A stretch of DNA of 64,000 nucleotides, taken from positions 288,134 to 352,133 of the forward strand of contig NCKB01000004.1 of NCBI GenBank assembly GCA_002279065.1, written 5' to 3'. Each line of letters begins with the position of its first letter. Positions within the stretch are counted from its first letter, which is position 1. The translations under genes and the position numbers were made by a program. The notes beneath the pieces were generated by a model. That model was given only the letters and a program-made list of their open reading frames with translations, ran no database searches and was not told where the DNA came from. The stretch comes from Lysobacterales bacterium 15-68-25. GTDB lineage: Bacteria; Pseudomonadota; Gammaproteobacteria; Xanthomonadales; Rhodanobacteraceae. Shown in pieces: positions 10,567 to 20,412 of the stretch.

Positions 10567-12101
10567 GGGCCGGGCTCCGGAGCAGGCGGCAACGGCAGGA
10601 CGATGCGGATCACGGTGCCGCCGCCCTCCGCGGGCAACGCCTCGACCGAGCCACCGTGTGCACCGACCATGCCGCGGCAGATCGACAGCCCGAGGCCGGT
10701 GCCCTTGTGGCCACGGTCGCCACGCGAGACGGAGTAGAACATGTCGAAGATCCGCGCGCGCTCGGCCTCGGGAATGCCGGGACCGCGGTCGGCGACGCGG
10801 ATCGCCAGCCGATCGCCCTCCACCGCCAGGTCCACCGTCACCGGCGCACCGGGCGGCGAGAAATGCGCGGCGTTTTCCAGCACGTTGAACAACGCCTGCT
10901 CGATCAGCGCCGGGTGCACGTAGAGCAGCACCGTGGCCTCGGGAAGGTGCGTCTCGACCGCCTGCTCGGGGTGGTAGCGGCGCAGCCGGCCGATCGCGGC
11001 GAGCACGATCTCGGTGGCATCGACCCAGTCCCGCTGTAGCTTCAGCGTGCCGTGGCCGAGCCGGGTCATATCGAGCAGGTTCTGGATGTAGCGATCCAGC
11101 CGCTGGCCTTCGTCGAGGATCGACTGCAGCAGTTCGCCACGCTCGGCCGCTGCCAACTGGTCGTCGTAGCTGGCCAGGGTGCCGGCCGCACCGATCATCG
11201 CCGCCAGCGGCGAGCGCAGGTCGTGCGAGACGGAGGACAGCAGCGCATTGCGAAGGCGCTCGGTCTCGGCCTGCACGCGCGCCTGCTCCAGCGCCTCGGC
11301 CAGCCGCGCACGCTCGAGCACGCGCGCGATGTCGGCAAGCATCGCCAAGGCCAGCTCGCGGCGCGGCATGTCCGGGCCCTCGTCCTCGTCCGTCAGCGAC
11401 AGTGCGACCACGCCGGCTGCCGGCGACATCGGATCGACCGGAAGCAGCCAGCAGCCGATCCCCGCAAAGTCCGCCTCGTAGCGGCCGGCAGGGCGCGCGT
11501 GCGCGGCAACCCAGCTGGCGGCCGCCAGTGCATCGGCGCCGAGGTCGGGCGCCTCGGCGGTGGCGGCGACCACGGCCAAAGCTCCCCGTGCATCCGGGGC
11601 AAACAGCATGGCGCCGCCGGACAGGGTCCGCGCCAGCACCACCACCGCGGTGTCGCGCACCGCCTGCAGCCCGCCGCAGCCGGCCAGCCGCTTGCCCAGG
11701 TCGAGCAGTGCACGCGCGCGCCACTGCGCCTCGCGCAGGCCTTCCACCTGGGTCGACAGGCGCGTCGCCAGCCGGCTGCAGACCAGCGCAACCGCCAGGA
11801 ACAGCCCCACCGCCAGCACGTCGTCCGGCCGCTCGATCGCCAGCGTGTAGCGTGGTTCGGTGAAGAAGAAGTTGTAGCCGACGAAGCACAGCAGCGCGGT
11901 GTAGACCGCGACCGCCATGCGCGTGCGCACCGCCACCACCAGCACCGCGGTGAGGAACACCAGCGCCAGGTTCGCCACCGACAGGTAGCGCTGCGCCACG
12001 AAGGCCAGCGCGAACCCCAGCAGGGCTACCACGCTGGCGAACAGGTAGTCGCCCAGCTTGCGCCAGGGCGGCGGTGGCTGCGGACGCGAGACGTCGATCA
12101 T
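10563..12101 (-). CDS. kdpD: N-terminally shortened KdpD-type sensor histidine kinase
   Basis: A 512-residue kinase. It begins directly with the four-helix membrane domain of KdpD (residues ~18-110, including LCFVGYNFFFTEPRYT), followed by a GAF-like segment (~120-250), the phosphorylation helix with His283 (SSVSHDLRSPLAAM) and an HATPase domain (NVLENAAHF, DRGPGIPE, GTGLGLSI). Full KdpD is ~890 residues; the cytoplasmic N-terminal KdpD/USP region (~370 residues, with Walker motif) is absent. The open frame can be extended only ~45 residues upstream, with no KdpD-like sequence, so this is a real domain loss and not a start error. The start MIDVSRP is chosen; the gene overlaps kdpE by 4 bases and lies 115 bases after kup. 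Confidence 0.88.
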   Translation of the reverse strand: MIDVSRPQPPPPWRKLGDYLFASVVALLGFALAFVAQRYLSVANLALVFLTAVLVVAVRTRMAVAVYTALLCFVGYNFFFTEPRYTLAIERPDDVLAVGLFLAVALVCSRLATRLSTQVEGLREAQWRARALLDLGKRLAGCGGLQAVRDTAVVVLARTLSGGAMLFAPDARGALAVVAATAEAPDLGADALAAASWVAAHARPAGRYEADFAGIGCWLLPVDPMSPAAGVVALSLTDEDEGPDMPRRELALAMLADIARVLERARLAEALEQARVQAETERLRNALLSSVSHDLRSPLAAMIGAAGTLASYDDQLAAAERGELLQSILDEGQRLDRYIQNLLDMTRLGHGTLKLQRDWVDATEIVLAAIGRLRRYHPEQAVETHLPEATVLLYVHPALIEQALFNVLENAAHFSPPGAPVTVDLAVEGDRLAIRVADRGPGIPEAERARIFDMFYSVSRGDRGHKGTGLGLSICRGMVGAHGGSVEALPAEGGGTVIRIVLPLPPAPEPGP

Positions 12102-12216
12102 GCGGACGGATCCCAGGGAGCCGGCCCACGTTAGTGCATCGACCAGCCCGGCGGCGAGTGGGCGCGACGACGTAGCGGGCCACTCGCCGCCGCCCGGAGG
12201 CCGGGGAGCCAAGCGG

Positions 12217-14091
12217 TCAGATCTCCACCTGTGCACCGAGCTCGATCAGGCGGTTGCCGGGGATGCGGAAGAAGGCCGTGGCAGGCATCGCGTTGCGCGC
12301 CAGCAGCACGAACAGCTTCTCCCGCCACAGCGCCATCCCCGGCCGCCGGCTGCCGGCCACGATGCTCTCGCGCGAGACGAAGAACGTGGTGTCCATCATG
12401 TCGAAGTGGATGCCGTTGCGGGCGCATTCGGCCAGCCGCGCCGGCACGTCCGGATCCTCGGCGAAACCGAAGCGCAGGCGCAGCCGGGCGAACCCGCCCT
12501 CCAGCGGCGTCCACTCGATGTGCTGATCGTCGTCGGCCACCGGCTCATCCAGCGTTTCCACCGTCAGCATCACGTTGCGCTCGTGCAGCACCTTGTTGTG
12601 CTTGAGGTTGTGCAGCAGCGCGTGCGGCACGGCATTGCCGTTGCCGGTGAGGAACACTGCCGTGCCGGCCACGCGCACCGGCGGGTGCTCGCTCATGTTC
12701 ACGATGAACGGCGCCAGCGCCAGGCCGCCCTGCTGGATCTCGCGCACCACCAGCTCGCGGCCGCGGCGCCAGGTGGTCATCAGCAGGAACACCACCAGCC
12801 CCAGCGCCAGCGGGAACCAGCCGCCGGATTCGATCTTGATGATGTTGGCGCTGAAGAAGCCCAGGTCCACCACAAGCAGGCCGGTGCCGGTGGCGATCAC
12901 TGCCGCCCAGCTCCAGCGCCACTGGATGCGCGCCACGGTGAGCGCCAGCAGCGTGGTGATCACCATCGTGCCGGTCACCGCGATGCCGTAGGCCGAACCC
13001 AGGTTGTCCGAGGAACGGAAGCCGATCACCGCCAGCACGATCAGCACCACCAGCGCACGGTTGATCCACGGCACGTAGACCTGACCGGACATTTCCTGCG
13101 AGGTATGCACCACCTGCATGCGCGGCACGTAGCCGAGCTGCATCGCCTCGCGGGTCATCGAGAACGCGCCGGAAATCACCGCCTGCGAGGCGATCACCGT
13201 GGCCGCCGTGGCCAGTCCGATCATCGGGTAAAGCAGCGTCCGCGGCACCAAGTGGTAGAACGGATTGGCGACCGTAGCCGGGTCCATCAGCACCAGCGCG
13301 CCCTGGCCGAAATAATTGAGCAGCAGTGCCGGCAGCACGAAGCTGAACCAGGCCAGCCGGATCGGCCCCTTGCCGAAATGCCCCATGTCCGCGTACAGCG
13401 CCTCAGTGCCGGTCACCGCCAGCACCACCGCGCCGAGGGCGAAGAACGCCTCGGCATGGTTGTGGGTGAAGAATTCGATGCCGTAGGTCGGCAGCAGGGC
13501 GTACAGCACCGCCGGATGGCGGGCGATGCCGAGCACGCCGAGCGCGGCGATGGCGACGAACCACACCGCGCAGACCGGCCCGAACACCGCGCCGATGCGC
13601 GCGGTGCCATGCCGCTGCAACCAGCCCAGGCCCAGGATCACGCCCACGGTGATCGGCACCACGTAGTGGGCCAGTTCCGGCGTGGCGACCTTCAGGCCCT
13701 CCACCGCCGAAAGCACCGAGATCGCCGGCGTGATCACGCCGTCGCCGTAGAACAGCGCGGCGCCGAACAGGCCCAGCAGCACCACGCCCCAGCGCAGCTG
13801 CGGGCGGTCCCGCGTGCAACGCTGGGCCAGCGCCATCAGCGCCATGATGCCGCCCTCGCCCTTGTTGTCGGCGCGCATGATGAACAGCAGGTACTTCACC
13901 GACACCACGATGATCAGCGACCAGAACACCAGGCTCAGCGCGCCCAGCACGTTGTCGTGCGAGGCCGGCACGCCGTGCGGACCGAATACCTCCTTGAGCG
14001 TGTACAGCGGGCTGGTGCCGATGTCGCCGTAAACCACGCCCACGGCGCCCAGGGCCAGCGCGGCCATGCGCCGTGACGAAACAGCTTGCAT
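12217..14091 (-). CDS. kup: Low-affinity potassium uptake permease Kup
   Basis: A 624-residue K+/H+ symporter of the KUP/HAK family. The N-terminus shows the signature [20 protein letters not shown] (residues ~16-35), followed by about twelve membrane segments to ~residue 430 ([21 protein letters not shown] is another hallmark) and a soluble C-terminal domain. Length fits the family. The start ATG at 14091 follows GGGGAG with a 9-base spacer; the open frame continues far upstream but without Kup-like sequence. Downstream on the same strand are a shortened kdpD and kdpE, a likely potassium-response operon. Confidence 0.95.
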   Translation of the reverse strand: MQAVSSRRMAALALGAVGVVYGDIGTSPLYTLKEVFGPHGVPASHDNVLGALSLVFWSLIIVVSVKYLLFIMRADNKGEGGIMALMALAQRCTRDRPQLRWGVVLLGLFGAALFYGDGVITPAISVLSAVEGLKVATPELAHYVVPITVGVILGLGWLQRHGTARIGAVFGPVCAVWFVAIAALGVLGIARHPAVLYALLPTYGIEFFTHNHAEAFFALGAVVLAVTGTEALYADMGHFGKGPIRLAWFSFVLPALLLNYFGQGALVLMDPATVANPFYHLVPRTLLYPMIGLATAATVIASQAVISGAFSMTREAMQLGYVPRMQVVHTSQEMSGQVYVPWINRALVVLIVLAVIGFRSSDNLGSAYGIAVTGTMVITTLLALTVARIQWRWSWAAVIATGTGLLVVDLGFFSANIIKIESGGWFPLALGLVVFLLMTTWRRGRELVVREIQQGGLALAPFIVNMSEHPPVRVAGTAVFLTGNGNAVPHALLHNLKHNKVLHERNVMLTVETLDEPVADDDQHIEWTPLEGGFARLRLRFGFAEDPDVPARLAECARNGIHFDMMDTTFFVSRESIVAGSRRPGMALWREKLFVLLARNAMPATAFFRIPGNRLIELGAQVEI

Positions 14092-14301
14092 TGCGGAAAA
14101 CTCCCCGGGGGCGGCCGGACCGTCACCCCAAAGCCACGACGACGCCACCCGGCATCGCCTTGCGTGGCGCATCGCGTATTGTCTCCAGACCGGCATAACA
14201 AGTGGATAGCGGATTCGACCGCCGACATAAAATTCCCGTAAAAATTGCCGCACTGCGGCATCCTGACGCCGCATGCCAGAACCCCTGCCGGAAGCGATCC
14301 C

Positions 14302-14988
14302 ATGCTGTTGAAGACCATCAGCGTTGCCCTCCCCCGCGACGTGCCCCACGGCGACCGCATGGTTTCCACGGGCATCTTCAAGATGGCGGTGCATGGCCCG
14401 GTGCGCGTGCTGGCAGAACAGCTGGAGGGCGACGGCCAGGCTGACCGGATACACCACGGCGGGCCGGACAAGGCGGTGTACGCGTACGCGGCCGGACACT
14501 ACGACTGGTGGCGGCGGCAACTCGGTCGCGACGACCTCGTCCCCGGACACTTCGGCGAGAACCTCACCATCGACGGGCTCGACGAGGGCGAACTGTGCCT
14601 CGGCGACCAGCTGACCATCGGCTCGGCCCGCTTCGTAGTGACCCAGCCGCGCATCCCCTGCTTCAAGCTCGGCCTGCGCTTCGGGGACGCGGACATGCCG
14701 AAGCGCTTCGCCGAGTCGCTGCGCTGCGGGGCCTACCTGCGCGTGCTGGAGGCGGGCATCCTCGAAGCCGGCGACCCGGTACAGCGTGTGGCCCGCGGTC
14801 ACGGCCAGATGGCCATCCGACCGCTGTTCCACGCCTACCTGCATCCGAACGAACCTGCCGCGCAGGCGCTGCTGGCCCGCGCGCTGACCGTGCCGGAACT
14901 GTCCGCCGAGTGGCGTGCCTCGATTGAACGGCGGCTGGCGCGTCGCCATGCCGACGGCTTGTCCCCTGACAACGGAGATGCATCGTGA
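14302..14988 (+). CDS. MOSC-domain protein, YiiM-like
   Basis: A 228-residue MOSC protein. The domain spans residues ~20-165, with the molybdenum-sulfur-carrier cysteine region [12 protein letters not shown] and the typical [12 protein letters not shown] and PGHFGENLT motifs. The C-terminal ~60 residues correspond to the three-alpha extension found in YiiM. YiiM-type enzymes use molybdenum cofactor to reduce N-hydroxylated bases and so give resistance to base analogues such as 6-N-hydroxylaminopurine. The gene opens a tight three-gene run; its TGA overlaps the next GTG start. Confidence is good for the family and moderate for the exact reaction. Confidence 0.85.
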   Translation: MLLKTISVALPRDVPHGDRMVSTGIFKMAVHGPVRVLAEQLEGDGQADRIHHGGPDKAVYAYAAGHYDWWRRQLGRDDLVPGHFGENLTIDGLDEGELCLGDQLTIGSARFVVTQPRIPCFKLGLRFGDADMPKRFAESLRCGAYLRVLEAGILEAGDPVQRVARGHGQMAIRPLFHAYLHPNEPAAQALLARALTVPELSAEWRASIERRLARRHADGLSPDNGDAS

Positions 14989-15287
14989 GCATCCATGTGA
15001 TCGCGCGACTGACCGCCCGCCCCGAACACCGCGACGACGTCGCCCGCGCCCTCGGCCCGCTGGTCGCCGGCAGCCGTGCCGAGCCGGGCAACCGGCAGTA
15101 CGACCTGTTCGCTGCGGCCGACGGCTCGCCGGTGTTCCATATCGTGGAGGCCTACGACGACGAAGCGGCCCTGCAGGCGCACCGCGACAGTGCGCACTAC
15201 CGCACCTACCGCGCGACCGTCGCGGACTGGCTGGCCGCGCCGCCCGAGGTCCACGTGCTCGGGCCGCTCGACGTGGCCGGCGCATGA
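14985..15287 (+). CDS. Antibiotic biosynthesis monooxygenase (ABM) domain protein
   Basis: A 100-residue single-domain ABM protein with a dimeric ferredoxin-like fold: [20 protein letters not shown] at the N-terminus, then [10 protein letters not shown] and [19 protein letters not shown], which are the typical strand-helix patterns of YgiN/LsrG-like small monooxygenases. These act on quinones or small reactive metabolites. It starts with GTG inside the MOSC stop codon (GTGA) and its own TGA overlaps the ATG of the VOC gene (ATGA), so all three are translationally coupled, suggesting one detoxification unit. Confidence 0.85.
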   Translation: MSIHVIARLTARPEHRDDVARALGPLVAGSRAEPGNRQYDLFAAADGSPVFHIVEAYDDEAALQAHRDSAHYRTYRATVADWLAAPPEVHVLGPLDVAGA

Positions 15288-15703
15288 GCGACTTCGCGCC
15301 CGCCAGGCCGGCCCTGCGCGGCACTCACCATGTCGCGCTGATCGGCTCGGACTACGCACGCTCGAAGCGCTTCTACACCGAACTGCTGGGCTGCACCGTG
15401 CTGTACGAGCACTACCGCGACGCACGCGACAGCTGGAAGCTGGACCTCGCCCTGCCCGACGGCACCCGGCTGGAGCTGTTCTCCTTTCCCGATCCGCCGC
15501 CACGGCCGAGCCGGCCCGAGGCCTGCGGCCTACGCCACCTGGCCTTCGCGGTGGACGACGTGGCGACTTGGCAGGCCTACCTCGCGGCCGCCGGCGTCGC
15601 CACCGAGGCGATCCGCGTGGACGAGTACACCGGTCGTCGCTTCCTGTTCTTCGCCGACCCGGATGGCCTGCCGCTGGAGCTGTACGAGACCGGCGGCGCC
15701 TGA
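15284..15703 (+). CDS. VOC/glyoxalase family protein (GloA2-like)
   Basis: A 139-residue vicinal-oxygen-chelate protein resembling the SMU.508/YaeR glyoxalase-related group ([22 protein letters not shown] at the N-terminus, [11 protein letters not shown] mid-protein, [14 protein letters not shown] at the end). Metal ligands are expected at the first-strand histidine (HHVAL), Glu in RLELF, His in RHLAF and the final Glu in PLELYE. Substrate unknown; YaeR-like proteins are often annotated as lyases or dioxygenase-like. It ends a coupled trio and is followed by a terminator shared with convergent htpG. Confidence 0.85.
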   Translation: MSDFAPARPALRGTHHVALIGSDYARSKRFYTELLGCTVLYEHYRDARDSWKLDLALPDGTRLELFSFPDPPPRPSRPEACGLRHLAFAVDDVATWQAYLAAAGVATEAIRVDEYTGRRFLFFADPDGLPLELYETGGA

Positions 15704-15719
15704 GAACCCGGCCAAAAGA

Positions 15720-15741
15720 AAGCCCGCCATGCGGCGGGCTT
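15720..15741. terminator. Bidirectional terminator between VOC gene and htpG
   Basis: A 9-bp perfect stem AAGCCCGCC (15720-15728) and GGCGGGCTT (15733-15741) with loop ATGC. A-rich sequence on the left (CCAAAAGAA) gives a T-rich tail on the minus strand, so it best serves htpG; the plus-strand tail (TTCCGGTTT) is weaker. Confidence 0.8.
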
Positions 15742-15765
15742 CCGGTTTCGGCGCGGATCGCTCGA

Positions 15766-17634
15766 TCAGCCGAGCAGCACGCGGTTCATCCGCTGCACGA
15801 AGGCGGCCGGATCCGGCAGCTGGGCACCGGCGGCGATCTCGGCCTGCTCCAGCAGCAGCAGCGCCAGGTCCTTCGCCTTGCCCTCGTCACCCTCGGCCTC
15901 GACGCGCTGCACCAGCGCGTGCGCCGGGTTCACCTCCAGCGTCGGTCTGGCGTCCGGCAGGTCGTGGCCGGCCTCGCGCAGCAGGCGCGCCAGATGCGGC
16001 GCCATCTCGTAGTCGGACAGCGCCAGGCAGGACGGGCTGTCGGTGAGGCGCGCGGACACCTTCACCTCGCCCACGCGGTCGCCGAGCAGATCCTTCAGCT
16101 TCTTCAGCAGCGGCTCGGCGGCCCTGGTGGCCTCCTCCTGCTTCCGCTTGTCCGCCTCGTCCAGCGGCAGCTCGCCCTTGGCCACGTTCTTGAGCTTCTT
16201 GCCGGCGTACTCGGGGAGGCTGCCGACCATCCACTCGTCGATACGGTCGGACATCAGCAGCACCTCGATGTCCTTGGCCCGGAACGCCTCCAGCTGCGGG
16301 CTGCCCGCGGCGGCGGCGTAGCCGTCGGCGGTGATGTACCAGATGGTGTCCTGGCCCACCGCCATGCGGCCGACGTAGTCGTCCAGCGACACCGTCTGCG
16401 CGCTGCCCTCGCCCCTGGTGCTGGCGAAACGCAGCAGCTTGGCGATGCGCTCGCGGTTGGCGTGGTCCTCGGCGATGCCCTCCTTCAGCGTGTTGCCGAA
16501 GGCCTTGTAGAAGGTGGCGAACTTCTCCGGCTCGTCCTTGGCCAGCTTCTCGATCAGGTCGAGCACGCGCTTCACGCAGGCCGACTTGATCCGCTCCAGG
16601 TTGCGGTTCTGCTGCAGGATTTCGCGGCTGACGTTGAGCGGCAGGTCGTCGGCGTCGACCACGCCGCGCACGAAGCGCAGGTAGTTCGGCAGCAGCTCCT
16701 CGGCGGCGTCCATGATGAAGACGCGCTTGATGTAGAGCTTCAGGCCCTTGCGCTCGTCGCGGCCGCCCATCATCAGGTCGAACGGCGGCTGCGACGGCAG
16801 GTACAGCAGCGTGGTGAAGCTCTGGCTGCCCTCGACGCGGTTGTGCGTCCAGGCCAGCGGATCGTTGAAGTCGTGGCCCAGCGACTTGTAGAAGCCGATG
16901 TAGTCTTCGTCGCTGATCTCGCTCTTCGGCTTGGTCCACAGCGCCGAGGCCGCGTTGGTGCTCTCGAACTCGTCGGTCGGCTTGCCGTCCTTCTCCACCG
17001 GCATGCGGATCGGGAAGGCGACGTGATCGGAGTACTTGCGGATCAGCGACTTCAGCTGCCAGCCCTTGAGGAACTCGTCCTCGTCGGCCTTCAGGTGCAG
17101 CGTCACCGCGGTGCCGCGCTGCGGCGCATTGACCGGCTCCAGCGAATACTCGCCCTTGCCGTCGCTTTCCCACTTCACGCCCTCGCCCTCCGCCGTACCG
17201 GCGCGACGGGTGACCACGGTGACCTTGTCGGCCACCACGAAGGCGGAATAGAAACCCACGCCGAACTGGCCGATCAGGCGCGCGTCAGCCTTCTGCTCGC
17301 CGCTCATGGCCTCCAGGAAGCGCCGGGTGCCGGAACTGGCGATGGTGCCGATGTTGGCGACCACCTCGTCGCGGCTCATGCCGATGCCGTTGTCGCGCAC
17401 GGTGATGGTGCGGGCCGCCTCGTCCCAGCTCACGTCGATGTGCAGCTCGCCGTCACCGGCCAGCAGCTCGGGATGGGCGATGGACTCGAAGCGCAGCTTG
17501 TCGCAGGCATCGGAGGCATTGGAGATCAGCTCGCGCAGGAAGATTTCCTTGTGCGAGTAGAGCGAATGCGTCACCAGGTGCAGTACCTGGGCGACTTCGG
17601 CTTCGAACTTGCGGGTTTCGGCAGGTGCGTTCAT
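15766..17634 (-). CDS. htpG: Molecular chaperone HtpG (Hsp90)
   Basis: A 622-residue bacterial Hsp90. The N-terminal ATPase domain shows SLYSHKEIFLRELISNASDACDK with the catalytic glutamate and nucleotide-binding asparagine, VRDNGIGMSRDEV and GQFGVGFYSAF. The middle domain has the client/ATP-contact arginine region and VSREILQQNRNLERIKS. The C-terminal dimerisation domain ends without MEEVD, as in bacteria. Length and motifs are normal. HtpG helps refold and remodel proteins together with DnaK. htpX, another heat-shock gene, lies directly upstream on the same strand, 82 bases away. Confidence 0.97.
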   Translation of the reverse strand: MNAPAETRKFEAEVAQVLHLVTHSLYSHKEIFLRELISNASDACDKLRFESIAHPELLAGDGELHIDVSWDEAARTITVRDNGIGMSRDEVVANIGTIASSGTRRFLEAMSGEQKADARLIGQFGVGFYSAFVVADKVTVVTRRAGTAEGEGVKWESDGKGEYSLEPVNAPQRGTAVTLHLKADEDEFLKGWQLKSLIRKYSDHVAFPIRMPVEKDGKPTDEFESTNAASALWTKPKSEISDEDYIGFYKSLGHDFNDPLAWTHNRVEGSQSFTTLLYLPSQPPFDLMMGGRDERKGLKLYIKRVFIMDAAEELLPNYLRFVRGVVDADDLPLNVSREILQQNRNLERIKSACVKRVLDLIEKLAKDEPEKFATFYKAFGNTLKEGIAEDHANRERIAKLLRFASTRGEGSAQTVSLDDYVGRMAVGQDTIWYITADGYAAAAGSPQLEAFRAKDIEVLLMSDRIDEWMVGSLPEYAGKKLKNVAKGELPLDEADKRKQEEATRAAEPLLKKLKDLLGDRVGEVKVSARLTDSPSCLALSDYEMAPHLARLLREAGHDLPDARPTLEVNPAHALVQRVEAEGDEGKAKDLALLLLEQAEIAAGAQLPDPAAFVQRMNRVLLG

Positions 17635-17716
17635 GCGTGGAATTTCCGTGTGTTGCGTTTGCTTGAAGGATGGATCGGCGCCGCCCCGGTCGGACGGCAG
17701 AGCCGGGCCGGCCGGC

Positions 17717-18616
17717 TCAGCGGCCGGCCGCGTTCTGCAGCGCCGCGATGCGCTCGTCCAGCGGCGGGTGGCTCATGAACAGGCGGGCAAAGCCGGCGCC
17801 AAGCGGGCTGGAGATGCCGAAGGCGGCGATGGTCTTGGGGAGGGTGTTCTCGCCGTGGTTGGCCTTCAGCCGCTGCAGCGCCGAGATCATCGCGCCGCGG
17901 CCGGCCAGGCCGGCGCCCGCCGCGTCGGCGCGGAATTCGCGCCAGCGGGAGAACGCCGCCACGATCATCGAGGCGAACAGGCCGAACACCACCTGCAGCA
18001 CCATCACCGAGACGAAATAGCCGATGCCGGTGCTGCTGTCGCGGCTGTCGCGTCCGCCGGAGAGCCAGCTGTCGACCACCCGGCCGACGATGCGCGAGGC
18101 GACGATCACCAGCGTGTTGAGCACACCCTGGATCAGCGTCAGGGTCACCATGTCGCCATTGGCGACGTGGCCGATCTCGTGGCCGAGCACGGCGCTGACC
18201 TGCTCGCGGTCCATCTGCTGCAGCAGGCCGGAGCTCACCGCGACCAGCGCGCTGTTCCGGCTGGCGCCGGTGGCGAAGGCATTCATTTCCGGGGCATCGT
18301 AGATCGCCACCTCGGGCATGCCGATGCCGGCGCGCTGCGCGTGCTGGCGCACGGTCTCGACCAGCCAGCGCTCGGCCTCGTTGGCCGGCTGCTCGATCAC
18401 CCGCGCGCCGGTGGACATCTTGGCCATCCACTTGGACATCAGCAGCGAGATGAAGGCGCCGCCCATGCCGAACACGGCGGCGAAGGCGAGCAACCCGCCC
18501 ATGCCGCCATAACCGCGGGCGGCGGCCCACTGGTCGATGCCGAGCACGCGGCAGACGATGCTCAGCAACAGCAGGACGGCGATGTTGGTGGCAAGGAAGA
18601 GGAAGATGCGACGCAT
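17717..18616 (-). CDS. htpX: Membrane protease HtpX
   Basis: A 299-residue M48 zinc metalloprotease of the inner membrane. Two N-terminal helices (residues 4-24 and 38-60), the zinc site HEIGH at 146-150 (SAVLGHEIGHVANGD), the distal glutamate in FSRWREFRADAAGA, and two further helices (~155-215) are all in place. HtpX removes damaged membrane proteins together with FtsH. The start ATG at 18616 gives the standard MRRIFLFLATNIAV N-terminus. Orientation and closeness to htpG suggest shared heat-shock control, although I did not find a clear heat-shock promoter. Confidence 0.95.
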   Translation of the reverse strand: MRRIFLFLATNIAVLLLLSIVCRVLGIDQWAAARGYGGMGGLLAFAAVFGMGGAFISLLMSKWMAKMSTGARVIEQPANEAERWLVETVRQHAQRAGIGMPEVAIYDAPEMNAFATGASRNSALVAVSSGLLQQMDREQVSAVLGHEIGHVANGDMVTLTLIQGVLNTLVIVASRIVGRVVDSWLSGGRDSRDSSTGIGYFVSVMVLQVVFGLFASMIVAAFSRWREFRADAAGAGLAGRGAMISALQRLKANHGENTLPKTIAAFGISSPLGAGFARLFMSHPPLDERIAALQNAAGR

Positions 18617-18727
18617 GGCTGTCTCTCTGGCAGTCATGAAGGGGTCTGGGCGGCCACCCGGCCGCCTTTGGCTATTCGGGGCGGGGCGCCCGGCTTTCAA
18701 GGTGGGACGGGACGCTAGAATGCCTCG

Positions 18728-19594
18728 ATGACCTACCGCGGACGCTTCGCCCCCTCGCCCACCGGACAACTGCATTTCGGGTCGCTGGTGGCCGCGGTGG
18801 GGAGCTGGCTGTGCGCCCGCGAGGCCGCTGGCGAGTGGCTGGTGCGGATGGAGGACATCGACCCCCCGCGCGAGGTTCCCGGCTCGGCCCGCGACATCCT
18901 GGCGACCCTGCCCGCCTTCGGACTGGTCGCAGACGGGCCGGTGCTGTTCCAGTCCACCCGTCGCGCCGCCTACGACGCGGCCTTCGAGCAGTTGCGTGCA
19001 GCCGGGGAGGTGTTTCCCTGCTGGTGCAGCCGCAGCGATCTGGCCTCCTCCGGCGGCCTCCACCGCGACGGCCACTGCATCGCGCCACCAACCGACGACC
19101 GACCGCCCGCCTGGCGCCTGCGGGTGCCCGATGTCGAGATCGCCTTCGACGATGCGCTGCAGGGCCCGCAACGACAGAACCTGCGCGAAGTCGCCGGTGA
19201 CTTCGTGATCCGGCGCGTCGAGGGCTGCTATGCCTATCAGCTGGCCTGCGTGGTCGACGATGCCTTCCAGGGCATCACCGAGGTGGTGCGCGGTGCCGAC
19301 CTGCTCGATTCCACCCCGCGCCAGATCCACCTGCAGCGCGTACTCGGCCTGCCCACGCCCACCTACCTGCACCTGCCCCTGGCCTGCGATGCGGAGGGTC
19401 GCAAGCTGTCCAAGTCGGCTGGTGCGGGGGCGGTCGACCCCGCCGATCCGATGCCCGTGTTGCGGCGGGCACTGGCCTTCCTCGGGCTGCAGCCCGACAC
19501 CCCGGCCGCGACGCCGGCGGAACTGCTCGCTGCAACATCAAGATGTTTCAATCGAAACGACTTGGCGCGCCGCAGCAGCCATCCGGACGGCTGA
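18728..19594 (+). CDS. gluQ: Glutamyl-Q tRNA(Asp) synthetase GluQ
   Basis: A 288-residue truncated GluRS-like enzyme that attaches glutamate to queuosine in the anticodon of tRNA(Asp). The HIGH motif region is RFAPSPTGQLHFGSL (residues ~5-19), the class I KMSKS equivalent is KLSKS (DAEGRKLSKSAGA), and the zinc-binding cysteines are in CWCSRSDL and HRDGHC. The anticodon-binding domain of GluRS is absent, as is normal for GluQ. The start codon is followed directly by TYRGRFAPSP. A stand-alone gene here; phbB follows after 75 bases. Confidence 0.95.
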   Translation: MTYRGRFAPSPTGQLHFGSLVAAVGSWLCAREAAGEWLVRMEDIDPPREVPGSARDILATLPAFGLVADGPVLFQSTRRAAYDAAFEQLRAAGEVFPCWCSRSDLASSGGLHRDGHCIAPPTDDRPPAWRLRVPDVEIAFDDALQGPQRQNLREVAGDFVIRRVEGCYAYQLACVVDDAFQGITEVVRGADLLDSTPRQIHLQRVLGLPTPTYLHLPLACDAEGRKLSKSAGAGAVDPADPMPVLRRALAFLGLQPDTPAATPAELLAATSRCFNRNDLARRSSHPDG

Positions 19595-19669
19595 ACCGTT
19601 ATAAAGAACCGATGCCCGCACCGCGGCACCCAGGCACCCCAAGCCACTATCCGAAGGAGATCCAACGAC

Positions 19670-20410
19670 ATGACTCAACGCACCGCGCTCGTCACCGGCG
19701 GCACCGGCGGCATCGGCACCGCCATCATCCGTTACCTGGCCGGCCAGGGGCATCGCGTGGCGTCGAACTACCGGGATGCCGACAAGGCGGAGCGCTGGCG
19801 CAAGGCGATGGCCGACGACGGCATCGAGGTGCTGATGGTGCCCGGCGACGTGTCCGACCCGGCCTCCTGCGAAGCGATGGTCAAGGCGATCGAGGAGCAG
19901 GCCGGCCCGGTGGACATCCTGATCAACAACGCCGGCATCACCCGCGACACGACCTTCCACAAGATGAACTACCAGCAGTGGACGGACGTCATCAACACCA
20001 ACCTCAACGCCTGCTTCAACGTGACGCGCCCGGTGATCGAGGGCATGCGCGCGCGCAAGTGGGGCCGCATCGTGCAGATCAGCTCGATCAACGGCCAGAA
20101 GGGCCAGTACGGCCAGGCCAACTACGCCGCGGCCAAGGCCGGCATGCACGGCTTCACCATCTCGCTGGCGCAGGAGAACGCCAAGTTCGGCATCACCGTC
20201 AACACCGTCTCGCCCGGCTACGTGGGCACCGACATGGTGATGGCCGTGCCGGAGGAAGTGCGCGAAAAGATCGTGGCGCAGATCCCGGTCGGCCGTCTCG
20301 GCAAGCCGGAGGAGATCGCGCACGCGGTGGCCTTCTTCACCACTGACCAGGCCAGCTGGATCACCGGCGCCAACCTGGCGATCAACGGCGGCCACTACAT
20401 GGGCTGGTGA
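19670..20410 (+). CDS. phbB: Acetoacetyl-CoA reductase
   Basis: A 246-residue short-chain dehydrogenase. The NADPH site is TGGTGGIG (residues 9-16), NNAG at 86-89, and the catalytic Ser-Tyr-Lys are Ser139, Tyr152 and Lys156 (SSINGQKGQYGQANYAAAKAG). This active-site context and the SPGYVGTDMV segment match PhbB/PhaB, which makes (R)-3-hydroxybutyryl-CoA for polyhydroxybutyrate. No phaA, phaC or phasin is nearby, so the gene stands apart from a pha operon. It has a good AAGGAG-type ribosome site (CCGAAGGAGATCC) ahead of ATG. Confidence 0.92.
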   Translation: MTQRTALVTGGTGGIGTAIIRYLAGQGHRVASNYRDADKAERWRKAMADDGIEVLMVPGDVSDPASCEAMVKAIEEQAGPVDILINNAGITRDTTFHKMNYQQWTDVINTNLNACFNVTRPVIEGMRARKWGRIVQISSINGQKGQYGQANYAAAKAGMHGFTISLAQENAKFGITVNTVSPGYVGTDMVMAVPEEVREKIVAQIPVGRLGKPEEIAHAVAFFTTDQASWITGANLAINGGHYMGW

Positions 20411-20412
20411 GC

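Noticed and set aside
12058..14076. 672-codon open frame antisense to kdpD and kup
   Set aside because: Histidine/arginine/glutamine-rich translation without domain; spans the opposite strand of two solid genes.
15076..17778. 900-codon open frame covering the VOC gene and the opposite strand of htpG
   Set aside because: No domain, biased composition, and both strands are explained by real genes.
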